Translations under genes and position numbers: made by a program
Assembly (NCBI GenBank): GCA_964304625.1
Contig: OZ199838.1
Location: forward strand, 6,262,001 to 6,326,000
Direction: 5' to 3'
Source of the DNA: Kudoa neothunni
Lineage: Eukaryota; Cnidaria
DNA length: 64,000 bases
Shown: piece after piece, positions 35,044 through 46,376 of the stretch
Layout of the letters: the number at the start of each line of letters is the position of its first letter
How positions within the stretch are numbered: the first letter of the stretch is position 1
The notes under the pieces: model-generated
What the model saw: only the letters and a program-made list of their open reading frames with translations
What the model was told of the DNA's origin: nothing
Database searches by the model: none

Positions 35044-36634
35044 ATGAGAATTTTTAGTGAAAGTTTTAAGGTTTAATATCACTTTCGCGGCTAATTTTTA
35101 AAATGAGGAAATTTTTTAGTCTTGGGATTGTGCAAAAAACAACATTAACGTTTTAGTAATTGGAGCAGGAGGTATTGGCTGTGAAATTATACGCTGTTTG
35201 GTATTACTTCACTAAAATTAATGTCGGTCAGATAAAACATTTATGTGTTTTTAGGCTTCTACAGGTATCAGTAACATGGATATTATAGACATGGATACTA
35301 TAGAATTATCAAATTTAAATAGACAGCTCCTCTATTCGTTAGTTTCTTTTGTTATGAACTCAAATTGTTCATTGATATAAAACAGTGATCAAGATGTGGG
35401 TAAATCTAAGGCAGAAGTGGCTTCTAATAGAATTCTGGCCTCGTTTCCTTATTATAAAGTGAATGGGTAGGGTTTTGATTAAAGAACACGTGTTTGTTAT
35501 ATATGTGTAGTTACTTTAAAAGGATAGAAGATTTTGATATTTTATTTTACGAAAAATACGACGCATTTTTGTGTGGCCTGGACTCAATTGAAGCTAGACG
35601 TTTTATTAACAATATATCGGCCTCATTTATGGAATATAATGATAATGGGCGCGTTAAATTGGAATCTATCATTCCAGTGATAGATGCGGGGACTGAAGGT
35701 AAATTAAATTGTGTTGAAGTGATTCGATTTTTTACTTTTTTAAGGATTAAGAGGTCATTGCCGTGTGATTATTCCAGGATTTACCAGTTGTATTGATTGC
35801 AATTTAGATATTTTCACCCCACAGGTATTATTATTCATTCTCTTGTGTTATATTTTCAATCAAGACAAAATATGCTATGTGCTCATTCGCCAACAATCCG
35901 AGGCAACCCCACCATTGTGTGGAATATGCCAAAAGTTTAAGTTGGAATAGTTTGAGACCTTTTGGAGGTAATTATTTATATTTATTCGCGCATTTATTGC
36001 ATACTTTTAATTAATTAAATAATTATTCTCTTATAATTATTAATTTAATGAAGAAATTGATTTCGATGTAACCAATCAACAACACCTTCAATGGATTTAC
36101 GAGAAAGCCAAAGAAATTGCTAACAAACACCAAATTGATGGTGTCACTATTCATCTTATAACAAGTACTTCCGTCGACTATTTTTAGCGAGTATAAATCA
36201 TAATTTTCCAGGCTACTTGAAAAATATTGTGCCAGCAGTTATATCAATGCAAACAATAGTTGCATGTGGTTATGTATATTGTGGCGATCGATACTAATTG
36301 ATAATATAGCTAAAGTTGTTGCTGAATTAAGAAAACTAATTCTACACAAGTTTGGATATTTTTATGATATTATCTAAATTCGGTTAGAATTGATGACATC
36401 GTTGGCGCTAATTTTACCTATTACAATCTTTCCAATGGTTTCTATAGTATAAGTGTGGAAAATAAAAGGAACGTATAGTTATTATACTTATAATTATAGC
36501 ACATTAATAAATAACCATAATTTTATTTTTAGAATAATTGTGTCACGTGTAGTTCTTCAGTGGTTATACTTACCTTGGATGGCAACCAGACATTGTCGCA
36601 ACTAATTCAACATCTTAGCCACCATCCAAAATAG
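35044..36634 (+). CDS. UBA3: UBA3, catalytic subunit of NEDD8-activating enzyme, short C-terminus
   Basis: UBA3 with APPBP1/NAE1 adenylates NEDD8 and passes it to UBC12. Twelve exons join in phase: 35044-35070, 35120-35200, 35255-35337, 35386-35466, 35511-35698, 35754-35824, 35865-35967, 36054-36164, 36212-36268, 36310-36349, 36388-36472 and 36533-36634, giving 342 aa (human 463). The ATP site has VLVIGAGGIGCEI and MDTIELSNLNRQ. CGLDSIEARRFIN and IPVIDAGTEG follow. The zinc pairs are CIDC and CVTC. The catalytic cysteine is in AMCSFANNP, parallel to PMCTIAS in human. The reading ends shortly after CVTC, inside the expected ubiquitin-fold domain, which recruits UBC12. A GTAATG right at the stop could be a donor to an unseen exon. 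Introns are 38-86 nt. The short first exon is the least certain. Confidence 0.9.
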
Positions 36635-37517
36635 TAATGAAATAATTTTTAATCAATTATTTAATTAAAAAATGAGATAATGATTCATCACTTAAGTGAT
36701 GCTATTCGAATCAAACTTGTTTTTAGAATATTCGATTAATATGAATTTTGCATTAGACTACTAATTATATGTAATAATAAATCATAATGAATCTGTAAAT
36801 AAAAAATTTATGCTCAAGTAAACGATATGATCTAGTTTTAATGAAATAAAAGCAATGAATTACATTTGGAAAATTTAGATTAGCCGAATTTTTGTATTGT
36901 TAATCCCTAACTCTCTATTTGAGAAAAATTGCTGTTGTCTTGGCGACCTATGTTGCCTTGTATGGTGTAATTAAATTAGTAAGTATTAAATTAACTTTAC
37001 ACATTCAAAAGTATCAATTCAAAATATTAATTAATTAGCATTATTTAGTTAAAATTAGTCAATGAAGTAATTGATTACTTAATTGTATTAATAAATTAAT
37101 TACAGAGTAACAACAATAATTAATTATAAACAATTATGAATATTTTTCTAAATTTCAACTGTGATACAAAAATAGTCAACTTAAAGATCCCCACATGACC
37201 TACGAAAAGAATGGTTCTCTGGTCCTATTATATATGCCTGTAAACATATTTAATAACATCCACCAAAAATTCAATACACATTCACTTAGCCCCCTCATTG
37301 TCTCCATGAACAAACCCTATGTAATCTGACAAAAACGTTGAAAGGTACCTTTTGATTTTAGTAATAGTATCGTTTTAGCCGACTACTACATTAAACTAAT
37401 GCAACCCCTAGAATTACAAATAGAAAACACCAATCTCATTGTGTACAGTAAATCCACTTGCAAAGAAAGAGACATCGAATTTTACGTCGAATTTGAAAAA
37501 GTATACAAAATAAACAT
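36635..37517 (+). other. Exon-like stretches, possible small membrane protein
   Basis: On the plus strand, RKIAVVLATYVALYGVIKL (36931-36987) reads like a membrane helix and ends at a good GTAAGT donor. Later stretches (QLKDPHMTYEKNGSLVLLYMP near 37180-37240, ADYYIKLMQPLELQIENTN near 37380-37440) are open between plausible splice sites. The last would run to a stop at 37536, overlapping the convergent coiled-coil gene by 19 bp. I do not recognise a family. Alternatively one piece could be the missing end of UBA3. Confidence 0.3.
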
Positions 37518-38399
37518 TTATTTGTTGTTATGTTGATATCTATGAATTAAATCTATCAACATAGGAATAGGAAATGGAGTGGATTGTAGTTTTTCCACAT
37601 CGAGAGGCTGTTGTTGCGATCCAAAAAACAAATATTTTATTTTAAAACTACCGTCGTCATCTTTGGTGAGCACACATTTGAGGGGTATGTTGCTCAACTG
37701 GGGATCATTAGTCGCCACCGCACCAATATACATCACAAAATAAATCAAGGAATCGGAGAATGATTTCAGCTCAAATCTAATATCATTTTGGAAAGCTTTT
37801 TTCAATGATTTCTCTATAGTACTGACAATATCATCACTAGAATATTTATTTTCGTTATCATTTGGGGCGGCGGTGTTTCGAAGTTGGTCTGTGAGGTTTC
37901 TAATTCTAGAATCAGCCTGCGCGAGCTGTAATTTTAGGTCCTCATTTCTTGATTGCATGCCTTCCAACATTTTATTCCTACCATTATACAGCTGCATGGT
38001 TTGAGTTAACACTTTGCGCATAGTTTCAACAATAGTTTCTTTTCGGTGAATCACATTTTCCAACTCAATAATCGCGCTATCCGACTTGATTGAGCGTTGA
38101 TCCATTTCTCGACACACGTGCTGAAGCAGTTGATTCTTCTCGAGTTCTACTTTGATGGAGTTAAGTTCACATTGTAGAAGGATAGCTTGGTCGTCGGTGA
38201 GCAGTTTGTTTTCATCTATCGAGTGTCTCATTTGTTCGCTGATGCCGTTGAACATTTGTGTTTCACCTAGGTGATGAACTTCCCTAAGCAGATCATTGTA
38301 TTCCCTTAGTAGGATTGAACCGGCTTCATTATTCAAACTCACGCTCTCTTCCATTTTTACTAGATTAGCGCAAGCGCGAAAAATATGAGAATAGGGCAT
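37518..38399 (-). CDS. Orphan coiled-coil protein
   Basis: A single-exon frame of up to 293 aa; the Met at codon 16 (MEESVSL, 38354) is an equally good start. Residues about 20-185 are heptad-rich and charged, predicting a long coiled coil. A compact C-terminal part follows (about 200-290) with alternating hydrophobic stretches such as SLIYFVMYIGAVA and FKIKYLFFG, and PFPIPMLIDLI. The layout, coiled coil plus small globular end, is common in kinetochore, centrosome or vesicle-tether proteins. I see no family motif and assign no function. Codon use and length argue for a real gene. It converges on whatever is transcribed from the plus strand after UBA3. Confidence 0.7.
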   Translation of the reverse strand: MPYSHIFRACANLVKMEESVSLNNEAGSILLREYNDLLREVHHLGETQMFNGISEQMRHSIDENKLLTDDQAILLQCELNSIKVELEKNQLLQHVCREMDQRSIKSDSAIIELENVIHRKETIVETMRKVLTQTMQLYNGRNKMLEGMQSRNEDLKLQLAQADSRIRNLTDQLRNTAAPNDNENKYSSDDIVSTIEKSLKKAFQNDIRFELKSFSDSLIYFVMYIGAVATNDPQLSNIPLKCVLTKDDDGSFKIKYLFFGSQQQPLDVEKLQSTPFPIPMLIDLIHRYQHNNK

Positions 38400-38870
38400 C
38401 TTATGTAGACTAACTTATACAGTATTTTGAGGTCAAAACACACCCTACCGAATCAAAATTGAATTAACACAAATCCAGAACGGAAATATTTAACGATTAG
38501 GTGAATTTTAAGGCGAAACCAAGAGGCATTTGTTCGGTCAGTAAAAAGGTAACGACTGCCGATCAAAACTTCTAATGTACAAAAATCATTCATTCAAAGT
38601 TTAGTAGATAATGCTTGCATAACAAGTTTTGCGAGAATTTTCTCAGAGCAGTTGATCCTACCATGTTATGGCCCCTTTTTTAAATCCAAGTAAGATATTG
38701 TCCATTATTTGATGAGTTGTAAGAAATATAAATCCTACTGACAATAAAAATTATTGAATGCTATTATGGATGGGTGAACTAAAATTACGCCTAAACAATA
38801 TTTAAACTCAGAAAATATTGATAGCTGGAAATATGTCTTATCTTATGAATGTTGCATTTTGTTCTAGACC

Positions 38871-39600
38871 AGTGGTGGGCACAACTTGTAGGGGTGCGAG
38901 TCAAATTAGCGCGTTACAGAAGCTTGGAGGGCCGCGTTGTTGACTGCGCGTTTTTTTGAGAATTTAAATACCAGTTGGTGGCTTTTCTAACATTTTTGGT
39001 ACAATTAAAAAAGTGAGTATATAAATTAATTTAAAAACGCTCCCAATTAGTAAAACATAATAAGGAATTAAATAGATTTTTTAAATATAGAAATTTTATG
39101 ATTGACGTACTATTGTAATCTAGGATTGGAACAATAGGCTTCATTTATACTTAATAAACTTTTATTTTAACTGAATTTATGAAAATTTAATAATACTCAT
39201 TAAGTAAACATGAAATATTTAAACAATGACTCTGATAGAATTATTTCTCTCAATTTCACTTATATACGTCAATAAATAAAAGTAATATTTATCATAAGAG
39301 TTTAACTCTTGATTGATTGGATTTGCTTATTATAACTTTCAAAGTATTTGAAGGCCGTTTGTTCTCTATTGTTATCGTTGATTTTGTCATTGAATTCTCC
39401 AGGTTTCATTTGGTGCTGCCGCATCAAGTTATATTCCCTTAATACAGGAACTGATTCGAGACAAAGCCAACAGACCGCTTTATCCACTGAATGTGTGAAG
39501 AAATATTTTTGAGTCCAATCATCACTAAAACTATGGTTTTCATTAATAAATGTACTAAAATGTGATGCCAACAAACAACGAATAATAGGGGAAGTTTGAG
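38871..39600 (-). mobile_element. hAT (Charlie/ZBED-like) transposon relic
   Basis: The left end is CAGTGGTGGGCACAACTTG, a Charlie-type hAT terminus. The only recognisable coding part is the N-terminal BED-finger region at 39302-39574, so most of the transposase is gone and the element is internally deleted. The right end was not identified with certainty. Confidence 0.6.
39302..39574 (-). pseudogene. hAT transposase N-terminal fragment (BED-like finger)
   Basis: A 90-aa frame with DDWTQKYFFTHS, then AVCWLCLESVPVLREYNLMRQHQ. This follows the GTF2IRD2/ZBED5-type transposase pattern W..EYFF, VCL.C...V.V.KEYN..RH. The finger's second histidine region is altered (RQHQM rather than RHYETKH). The frame ends where the catalytic domain should begin, so it is a fragment rather than a host gene. 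Confidence 0.65.
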
Positions 39601-41260
39601 CGCATTATCACTTGGGAAAATAAAGATGAATAGAAAACTATTCCTACATTAAGCTGATAAATTTGGATACTCCTGTATTATAAACATATATTGTTGAAAA
39701 TCTGAGGATATCTAAAAAATTATAGATTACATCGTCTTCATGACTTTTAAACATAGTAATAAATAATTTTGTTGCTAATGCATCTCTTGTAATGAAAGAT
39801 ATGATAATGGTTCCTATTGCGTTAAACTTACTATTTAGATATGAGTATCGCATGCTCATGTTTTTTAACATTTAGTTAATTTTAGATTTATTTTGTTTTA
39901 AGCGCGTATTAGATCTTACTTTGATCCCTATTACATACGATAATCATACGTAGGGTGCAAGCGTAGACAAAATATCAACTCGGATAATTGAATCGCGTAG
40001 AATTAACATTTATAAATCTAAAATATTCGCCAAAAAGTAACTTTTTAATTGGCTCATGAAAGAGAAACGCTATTTTGATGTTATTAGATTGTGAAAATAG
40101 TGTATGTTGAGAAAATTTACAGTCTTCTAAACTCGTCTGCTGGCCGCAACTGCTCACCATTCATTTAGTCAAGTTAACGATCGCGTGCGCGGGTCGCTTT
40201 TTGATATTGACAAGCTGCATTTTGATCCTGAAATACTGTATGAAAGAGGTTAAATTTTTCAAATCCAACAAATACTTCGTTAGATTTCTTTAGACCAATG
40301 TTTACGAATCCGGAATCCTCGCACTGGTTTCGGGAGGTCCGTGATAAGGCTTTTACTCTTAAAAAATAAATTATTTGTAAATTCTTGGTTATAATAAAGG
40401 CCGACTTAAAAACATGATTTTGAACAATAATATTTTAAATAAATGTACGTAATTAATATATTTATGATTTTTTATTCGATTAGTTTAGATAATGGAGAAT
40501 TCATGAATCAAAAAGATTGTGAAACATTGGTAGAGATGATATAAAACCATTAAAAATTTTCTTTGAATTTTCTATAAATTTATTAATAGCTCTATTCTAA
40601 TATAATCCATATTGAATATAGATAAAGTTTTATCATGCTTGTTCATGTGAGTATTAAACTAGTGATTACTTTTTATTTTAAAATAACATTTAACTATATA
40701 TAACTGAAGGAGAAAATAACATAAAGGTACGTTATAGTTATAGCATCTAAAATACACCTAGGGGAGGGAACAAATTTTTGTCAAATATTTCTTTTCTTCA
40801 ACAAAATCGCGGCCATAATCATAATCACATTGTTACGTTTTATGATATTAAATATGTCATAAATTAAAAATATTTAACAAGCAATGTCTACTCAGGTGCA
40901 ACGTAAAATGTTTAATCTACGAAACGCATACAATTCCAGTTAATTCTATTCTAAAAATGAACTTATCAAATTAATATCACCAAACTATGATAAATATTAT
41001 TTTAAAAATTATCTGGAATCATTATCTAAAATTTATAACTGGAAATTAAAATGATTTCAAATCATAATGTTATTTAGCTATGAAACTTGCTCTCGTTATT
41101 AGTTTTGCGTGGTAAGCTATACCGTAACTACATTATAGCTTGGTAGGGTTTAATTTTTTGTTCTTTCTTTCCCTCTATAGATATGTATATAAATATAAAT
41201 AAGTATATATAAATATTAATTTTATGTTTCTTAATTTAAATTTAAAACATAATTTTTATT
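39601..41260. other. No gene seen
   Basis: AT-rich. The open frames at 39644-39871 and 39975-40160 (minus) have no domain. A GC-richer spot near 40170-40190 is not explained. Confidence 0.4.
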
Positions 41261-42130
41261 TCAAATGAACTTAAGGAATATTGAAATTTTATGGCCAGAA
41301 TATTTTCTCCGATACATAAAACCGGTCACATAATGTGGAAGAGTTTGGGTTTTTATTTGTTGCGTTCCGATATTTACGCTTAAAAGCCCCCTAGTTAGCT
41401 TCAATTTTGTTAAGTGTATTCCCTCAGTGGAAAAAAACTTCCTTCGGTGAATAACTACCCCATGCACAAAACCCAACTCTGCCAAGCTATTATATCCTTT
41501 CCAACCGTCCGTCCAAACGATTGACTCCTCTTCGACGTTGTCAAGAATAATTCTTTCAAGAATGTTTTTATTTCTTCGCTGAGTTAAGCGCAAAAAACAA
41601 TTTCCATTCTCGTCGATATCACCAACCATCCAATATTGTTGATTACGAAGAATCCTTCCCACGTTGTATTTTCTTTTAGATATGGAGGTCTCATCAATTT
41701 GAACGATAACTCCCCGTCCGTCAATTTTTGAAGATTCCTCATCAAATTTAGAGGTCATAAAATCATATATTACATTTTTCCATTCACATATGATGGAAGT
41801 GGATGATATTACAACATGCTTTCGAATTTTCCCATAAGTCATGGATGGGTGCTGAATTATAGAAACGATAAATATGAAGATCTTCCACAACAAAAGTCTA
41901 GATATTTCAAAAGTTGTTCCCTCTCGAATCGATGTCGTTCATCTTCAGTATCTTCTTTTAGCAAAAAACTTTTGACCTTCACACAAACCTTTAGAATAAC
42001 TTGGTATCAATCCAAGATTTTGTACTGTCTTAATTGTATAATCTAAATCATCACGGAAATAACCATAATACAAATCAATGATGTCGTCAACATTCTTAAA
42101 AGTATATTTTCTTGTTAAGATTCATCGCGC
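41261..42130 (-). pseudogene. Decayed Merlin transposase
   Basis: A 210-aa frame related to the intact copy at 32904-33824: VIVQIDETSISKRKYNVGRI and SIVWTDGWKGYNSLAELGF keep both aspartates. After GIHLTK the frame shifts; the continuation (IEAN.GAFKRKYRNATNKN) is in another frame. The zinc-binding N-terminus (about 42100-41895) is scattered over broken frames. Divergence from the intact copy is large, so it belongs to an older wave or a different Merlin lineage. Confidence 0.75.
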
Positions 42131-42628
42131 CACAAATATAACGAGCAGCTACGAATATTATCGAAGCGAGTCACAGTCACTCTAATTTAGCCGATTTTAT
42201 ATATTAGCAATCTATATTGCTACTCGATCTTCAAAAAACATATTTCAAATAGACGTATCGTTCACATACGACACAACATAAAGAGGGGAAAAATAATATT
42301 AATATCTTTATTTATCAATAAATTATAAAAAATATGAATATTTAAATGTTAATATCTGCTAAGCTTTACCTTTTCAAATAAATAAATAAACAAACTCCAA
42401 ATTAAGGATGAAGTCCATGCAGTTGATAGCTTTTAATTTATTCGCAGCAACGTACCGTAGGAACCGAGTGTTACGAAATAACAAAATCACTATTAGAAAT
42501 TAACCATTTTTATTTCAATCGATTCAAAAACTAATCGCACTCAACGACTGGGTGTGAAAATAGCAGCTGCCATGCTTCCTACCGTTTCCTTGGTAATCCT
42601 GTTTCCGAATTAGCACGAAAATAGAATT
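42131..42628. other. No gene; EIF3D upstream region
   Basis: AT-rich, holds the presumed promoter and leader of EIF3D; no motif recognised. Confidence 0.4.
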
Positions 42629-44995
42629 ATGGAGAGCCTCAAGGATAAACTCATCAAAAACGCTTTCTCGGACGATATTACAATAGATTGGAATTCTATC
42701 GTCAAAGCTGATTCGAAATCGAACCTCAAGTCAGACAACTTTGATTCCAATGTGCCAGATTATTCAAGAAGAATATGGAAAGTATAATCATTGCCTTTTC
42801 AGTTGCACAGCGCAGCTGAGAATAGAATATATTTGTAAAATAATCGAATTTTAGGTGGCCGATTGGCTTTCTAGCGGAACGGACCAACTGAATAAAACTG
42901 ATGATAGTGACGTAGAAAATGATGATAAAGATTTTTTGTCATTAATTACACCACAATCCAATTCAACCAAATCTTCAAAGTCTCATTCTTCGAGATATCG
43001 TTTTCCCAAATATAACGTAGAAATATTTATGATGTTAGTTGTGAACCGAATTTCTCGTGACTTTAGAAATTCTCAACCAACAACAACTATAACAGATATC
43101 GTGGTCAAACCAATAATACCAGCAATTGTATTTGAATTTAAATCAATTATTATCGATTGTTTATATTTATTTTTAATAGATACAAATCAACCTAAAAAGA
43201 ATACTGTTGTTTCTACCCATAGAAACAAAACGATGAATTATAATCGATGTCAGGTAGATGTTTAATTTTTTTCCCCAGAATGTGATATTATTGATCAAAT
43301 TTTTACTAACTATAATAGTACAAATGGTTCCTTAAACCATCTATCCAACTGAAAGAAACTTGGGAAGAGGTAGTAGCATTTGACTTTGCTAAAATATCCA
43401 AAATCAAAAACACTAAATTACCCACTGTGAATGATGTGTATGGTTTCAATGGTTATGTGAATTTTTAAGCATAATTTATTTTAGGATGTGGTGTGGTAAG
43501 CTGAATCGATACAATACCAATTTCGATTCCACCAGAAGAAATCCTGCCCCATTAAAAGCTCACGAATCTACGCAATTTTCGGTTGCCGCCTCAGAAGATC
43601 CTGTTATTCGAAATGTAAACTCTCTTAAATGATCTGTAGCTAGTATAAATTAATGTCGATATGTTTTTGTATATAGCAAGTGGACAGTGCCGAGATTTTC
43701 GCTACTGACATTGTCATTTCCACGTTGATGACTTGTGTTAAGTCGTTAGCGTCGTGGCATATAGCAGTTGTGGTAATTCGAGGTAGATTTTAATGATTCT
43801 ATAGTTTTTTAATGGGTAGAAAATTGGCAATTTCATTTTTCTTGATAAAAGACATGAATCCGGAGTTGGTATGTTATTGTTGTTTTTTCTTACGACTCTC
43901 TTTCGTCAACCAACACTAACCAATATTTTTTTAAAGATTTGTCGTATGTGTGTGAAAATGCTAGGGATCCACCTTTTGATATGGACATCAATTCACCACT
44001 TGAATTGGCGCTTGAAGCCACACGCACTCATCAGAAATATCTCACTCAATGTACTATTCATTCTGATGTGCTAACTATGGACAACGCCGATCCTTTCCTA
44101 TCGCAGTCTGCCATCGAAAACAGCAGTCAATCAAAAAATAAATCATGCTCTGTTGCTTATCGATACCGATTGTTTACACTCCCAGACAACTCGAATATGT
44201 TGGTCAGATGTTGTCATGATGCATTCACTTCCGATAGCGTTGGTAATCAAGATCAATCCAACGCGGCCGAATACGTCGATATATACACTCTTCTCCAATG
44301 GTCCTCCAAAGTAAATGCTGTTCCGATGTGTTTTAACAGAGAGATTGATTGTCTTGTTACATTAAGTTACATCGTGTGGATTGGAAAAGCAAATTTTTTG
44401 AACAATCTGGATCAATTTTGGCCTCCGAAATCAAACTCAACAACAACAAGGTTGCTCGATGGACTGCAAAAGCTTTGCTCAGTGGCACCAATAAAATTAA
44501 AATTGGGTAGTTGTTGCTATATAAATCGCCATATTTTGTTAAATCTAATATTTGTTTGTAGATTTATCTCCCGTGACGACCTGCGTATCAACAAATCTCA
44601 TTGTATTGTTGGTTCAACCACTTGCCAGCCTGAAAATCTTGCCAGCATGATTGATTTTAATTATGGCAACGCATGGGGAATCGTCTACCATGTTCTCGAT
44701 CACATCAAGTCTCTTCCCGATGGAACATTTATTCTCGCCAAAGTTCCACTTAAAGTAAAGCTCATATTTTCATTCAACCTTACAGATAGATTATGCGTAA
44801 AATTTGTTGTTTTTAGAACACTCTTCAGCTGTACAGAACCCCCGACTCGAACCTCCCCAGTGAAGATGATGTGGATGTAGATGTGGAAGTTGATGAAAGT
44901 TTCCCTCTTGGCGATGGATATGAATGTAGTTGGATCGAATTCCCGATTATTTATTGTATTAATTTTCTTCTAGATGATGATATTCTTTTTGAATG
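42629..44995 (+). CDS. EIF3D: Translation initiation factor eIF3 subunit d
   Basis: eIF3d is a peripheral eIF3 subunit that binds the mRNA cap on selected transcripts and helps recruit the 40S ribosome. I see at least ten exons. The first (42629-42781) joins 42855 in phase to read VPDYSRRIWK/VADWLSSGTD, parallel to human KVADWTGA. Later matches are EDPVIRN, IFATDIVISTLMTC, the core block SVAYRYRLFTLPDNSNMLVRC, VDWKSKFFEQSGSILASEI, KVARWTAKALLSGTN, FISRDDLRINKSH and NYGNAWGIVYHVLDHI. The end is LYRTPDSNLPSEDD with a short acidic tail. The exon boundaries at about 43020-43330 are not resolved. That region corresponds to the basic RNA-binding stretch and seems shorter and Ser/Asn-rich here. Placed introns are about 47-57 nt. 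Confidence 0.9.
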
Positions 44996-45737
44996 ATAGT
45001 TTGTACACTATAAATTCACTCATTCCATCACTTAGATTAGTTACGGTCTTTGTAATTGTTTTTTGGTGAACATTTATTTTATCGAAAAAGCCGCTGATAC
45101 AATAGTATCCTAAATTGGTTGCTATAATTTTTAGAGGAAATCTAGTTAACATTTATACTTTTCAGTTCATAAAATGGTTCGCGACGTTTTTTTTTACGAA
45201 TAAATAATTTTGAACAAATTAACCTATTAGTGTTTTCAATAACAAAAAATTCCAAGTTTTTATGCAATGTTAGTATTTAATGAGAAAATTTTAGGTTGGT
45301 TTTTGGAATTAATAATTGTTCAACAATAAAATATTAATATTAGTACGATTTAAATGTTTGTTGATAGATAGATACAATATTAACTTTTTTATGTCTGAAT
45401 TTTGTTGAGGTCTGAAGATAATATATTGTGTAAATAGGTCAATTATAACGATTTATAGAATTAAAATGTTCAAAAATTTTGTTGATCAACCATTGTCGTC
45501 AAATTATAGGTAAAAATTCAATCCCATTCTAGTGTAATATAACCATGTAAAAATTTCAGGCCGTATTTAAAATACATTGAAGTTTTAGTTTGTATCCGAT
45601 CTGTTAACAATGGTTTAGTATAATCAATATGGTTACATCAATCAATATTTTTGTACACGCGCGCCATTTTGGGAGTTTAACTTTTCAGTTTCAAAATTAT
45701 TCCGTAATTAAAAATATTAAAAGCTGAATATTTTAAA
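44996..45737. other. No gene seen
   Basis: AT-rich region after EIF3D. The minus-strand frame at 44970-45152 is low-complexity. Nothing supported. Confidence 0.4.
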
Positions 45738-46370
45738 ACGGGTTCTCAACCATTTTGTCAAATTTACCCCCTCGACCTGGCGAAAAATCCAAAATTTCCC
45801 CCTTAATTTGTAAGCCGAATTCATATTTGCTTTAAGGGTTTATACTTTTTCTGCTAAGGCAGAGACTGTTCGCACGGTAAATTCTAATCCTAAAAAACAT
45901 GTACACCTAATTAATGATAATTTTTAATCCCGAAAACTCTTACTCGAAAGTTTCCCACATATTTAATTTGTTGAATTCAGCTAAATTTAATTATTTCTGT
46001 TCAAGCTCTTCCTTTTTCGACGTTAGAAATAATTAAAAAATGACAAAATTAGTGGCGCCTTAATATTATTTATCATTCAAATAGTCACTTTAAGTATTAT
46101 TATTAGACTACATCATTAAGAGATAACAGAGGCATAAAAGAAAGAGACCGATAACGGCTTAATAAATAATTGGTAAATATATATTATTAAAAACACTTTA
46201 AACATTTCTGTCAACTTCTAATTGAGTTTAATAGCCTTGAATAATATAATTCTTTAAAAATCCTTAAATACGTCACAAACCATATTATATAAAAATTGAT
46301 TTCATCAAATTTTGATGTAACTTAATTTATCTCGTGTCATTTAAAATTTTCCCCTGGTTTAGAACTCCTG
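45738..46370. mobile_element. hAT-family MITE (family 1), copy C
   Basis: About 633 bp with ends GGGTTCTCAACC on the left and, read inward from the right, CAGGAGTTCTAAACCAGGGG. The right 160 bp match in inverse orientation the end of the hAT relic at 812-980 (shared TTTGTGACGTA.TTAAGGATTT and GGCTATTAAACTCAAT). The flanks TTTTAAAA and TTTTAACC agree at six of eight positions, compatible with a decayed 8-bp duplication. A piggyBac element begins 7 bp after its right end. Confidence 0.7.
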
Positions 46371-46376
46371 TTTTAA

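Noticed and set aside
35494-35950. Two overlapping plus-strand frames as separate genes
   Set aside because: They are neighbouring UBA3 exons read through short introns; splicing restores the E1 order.
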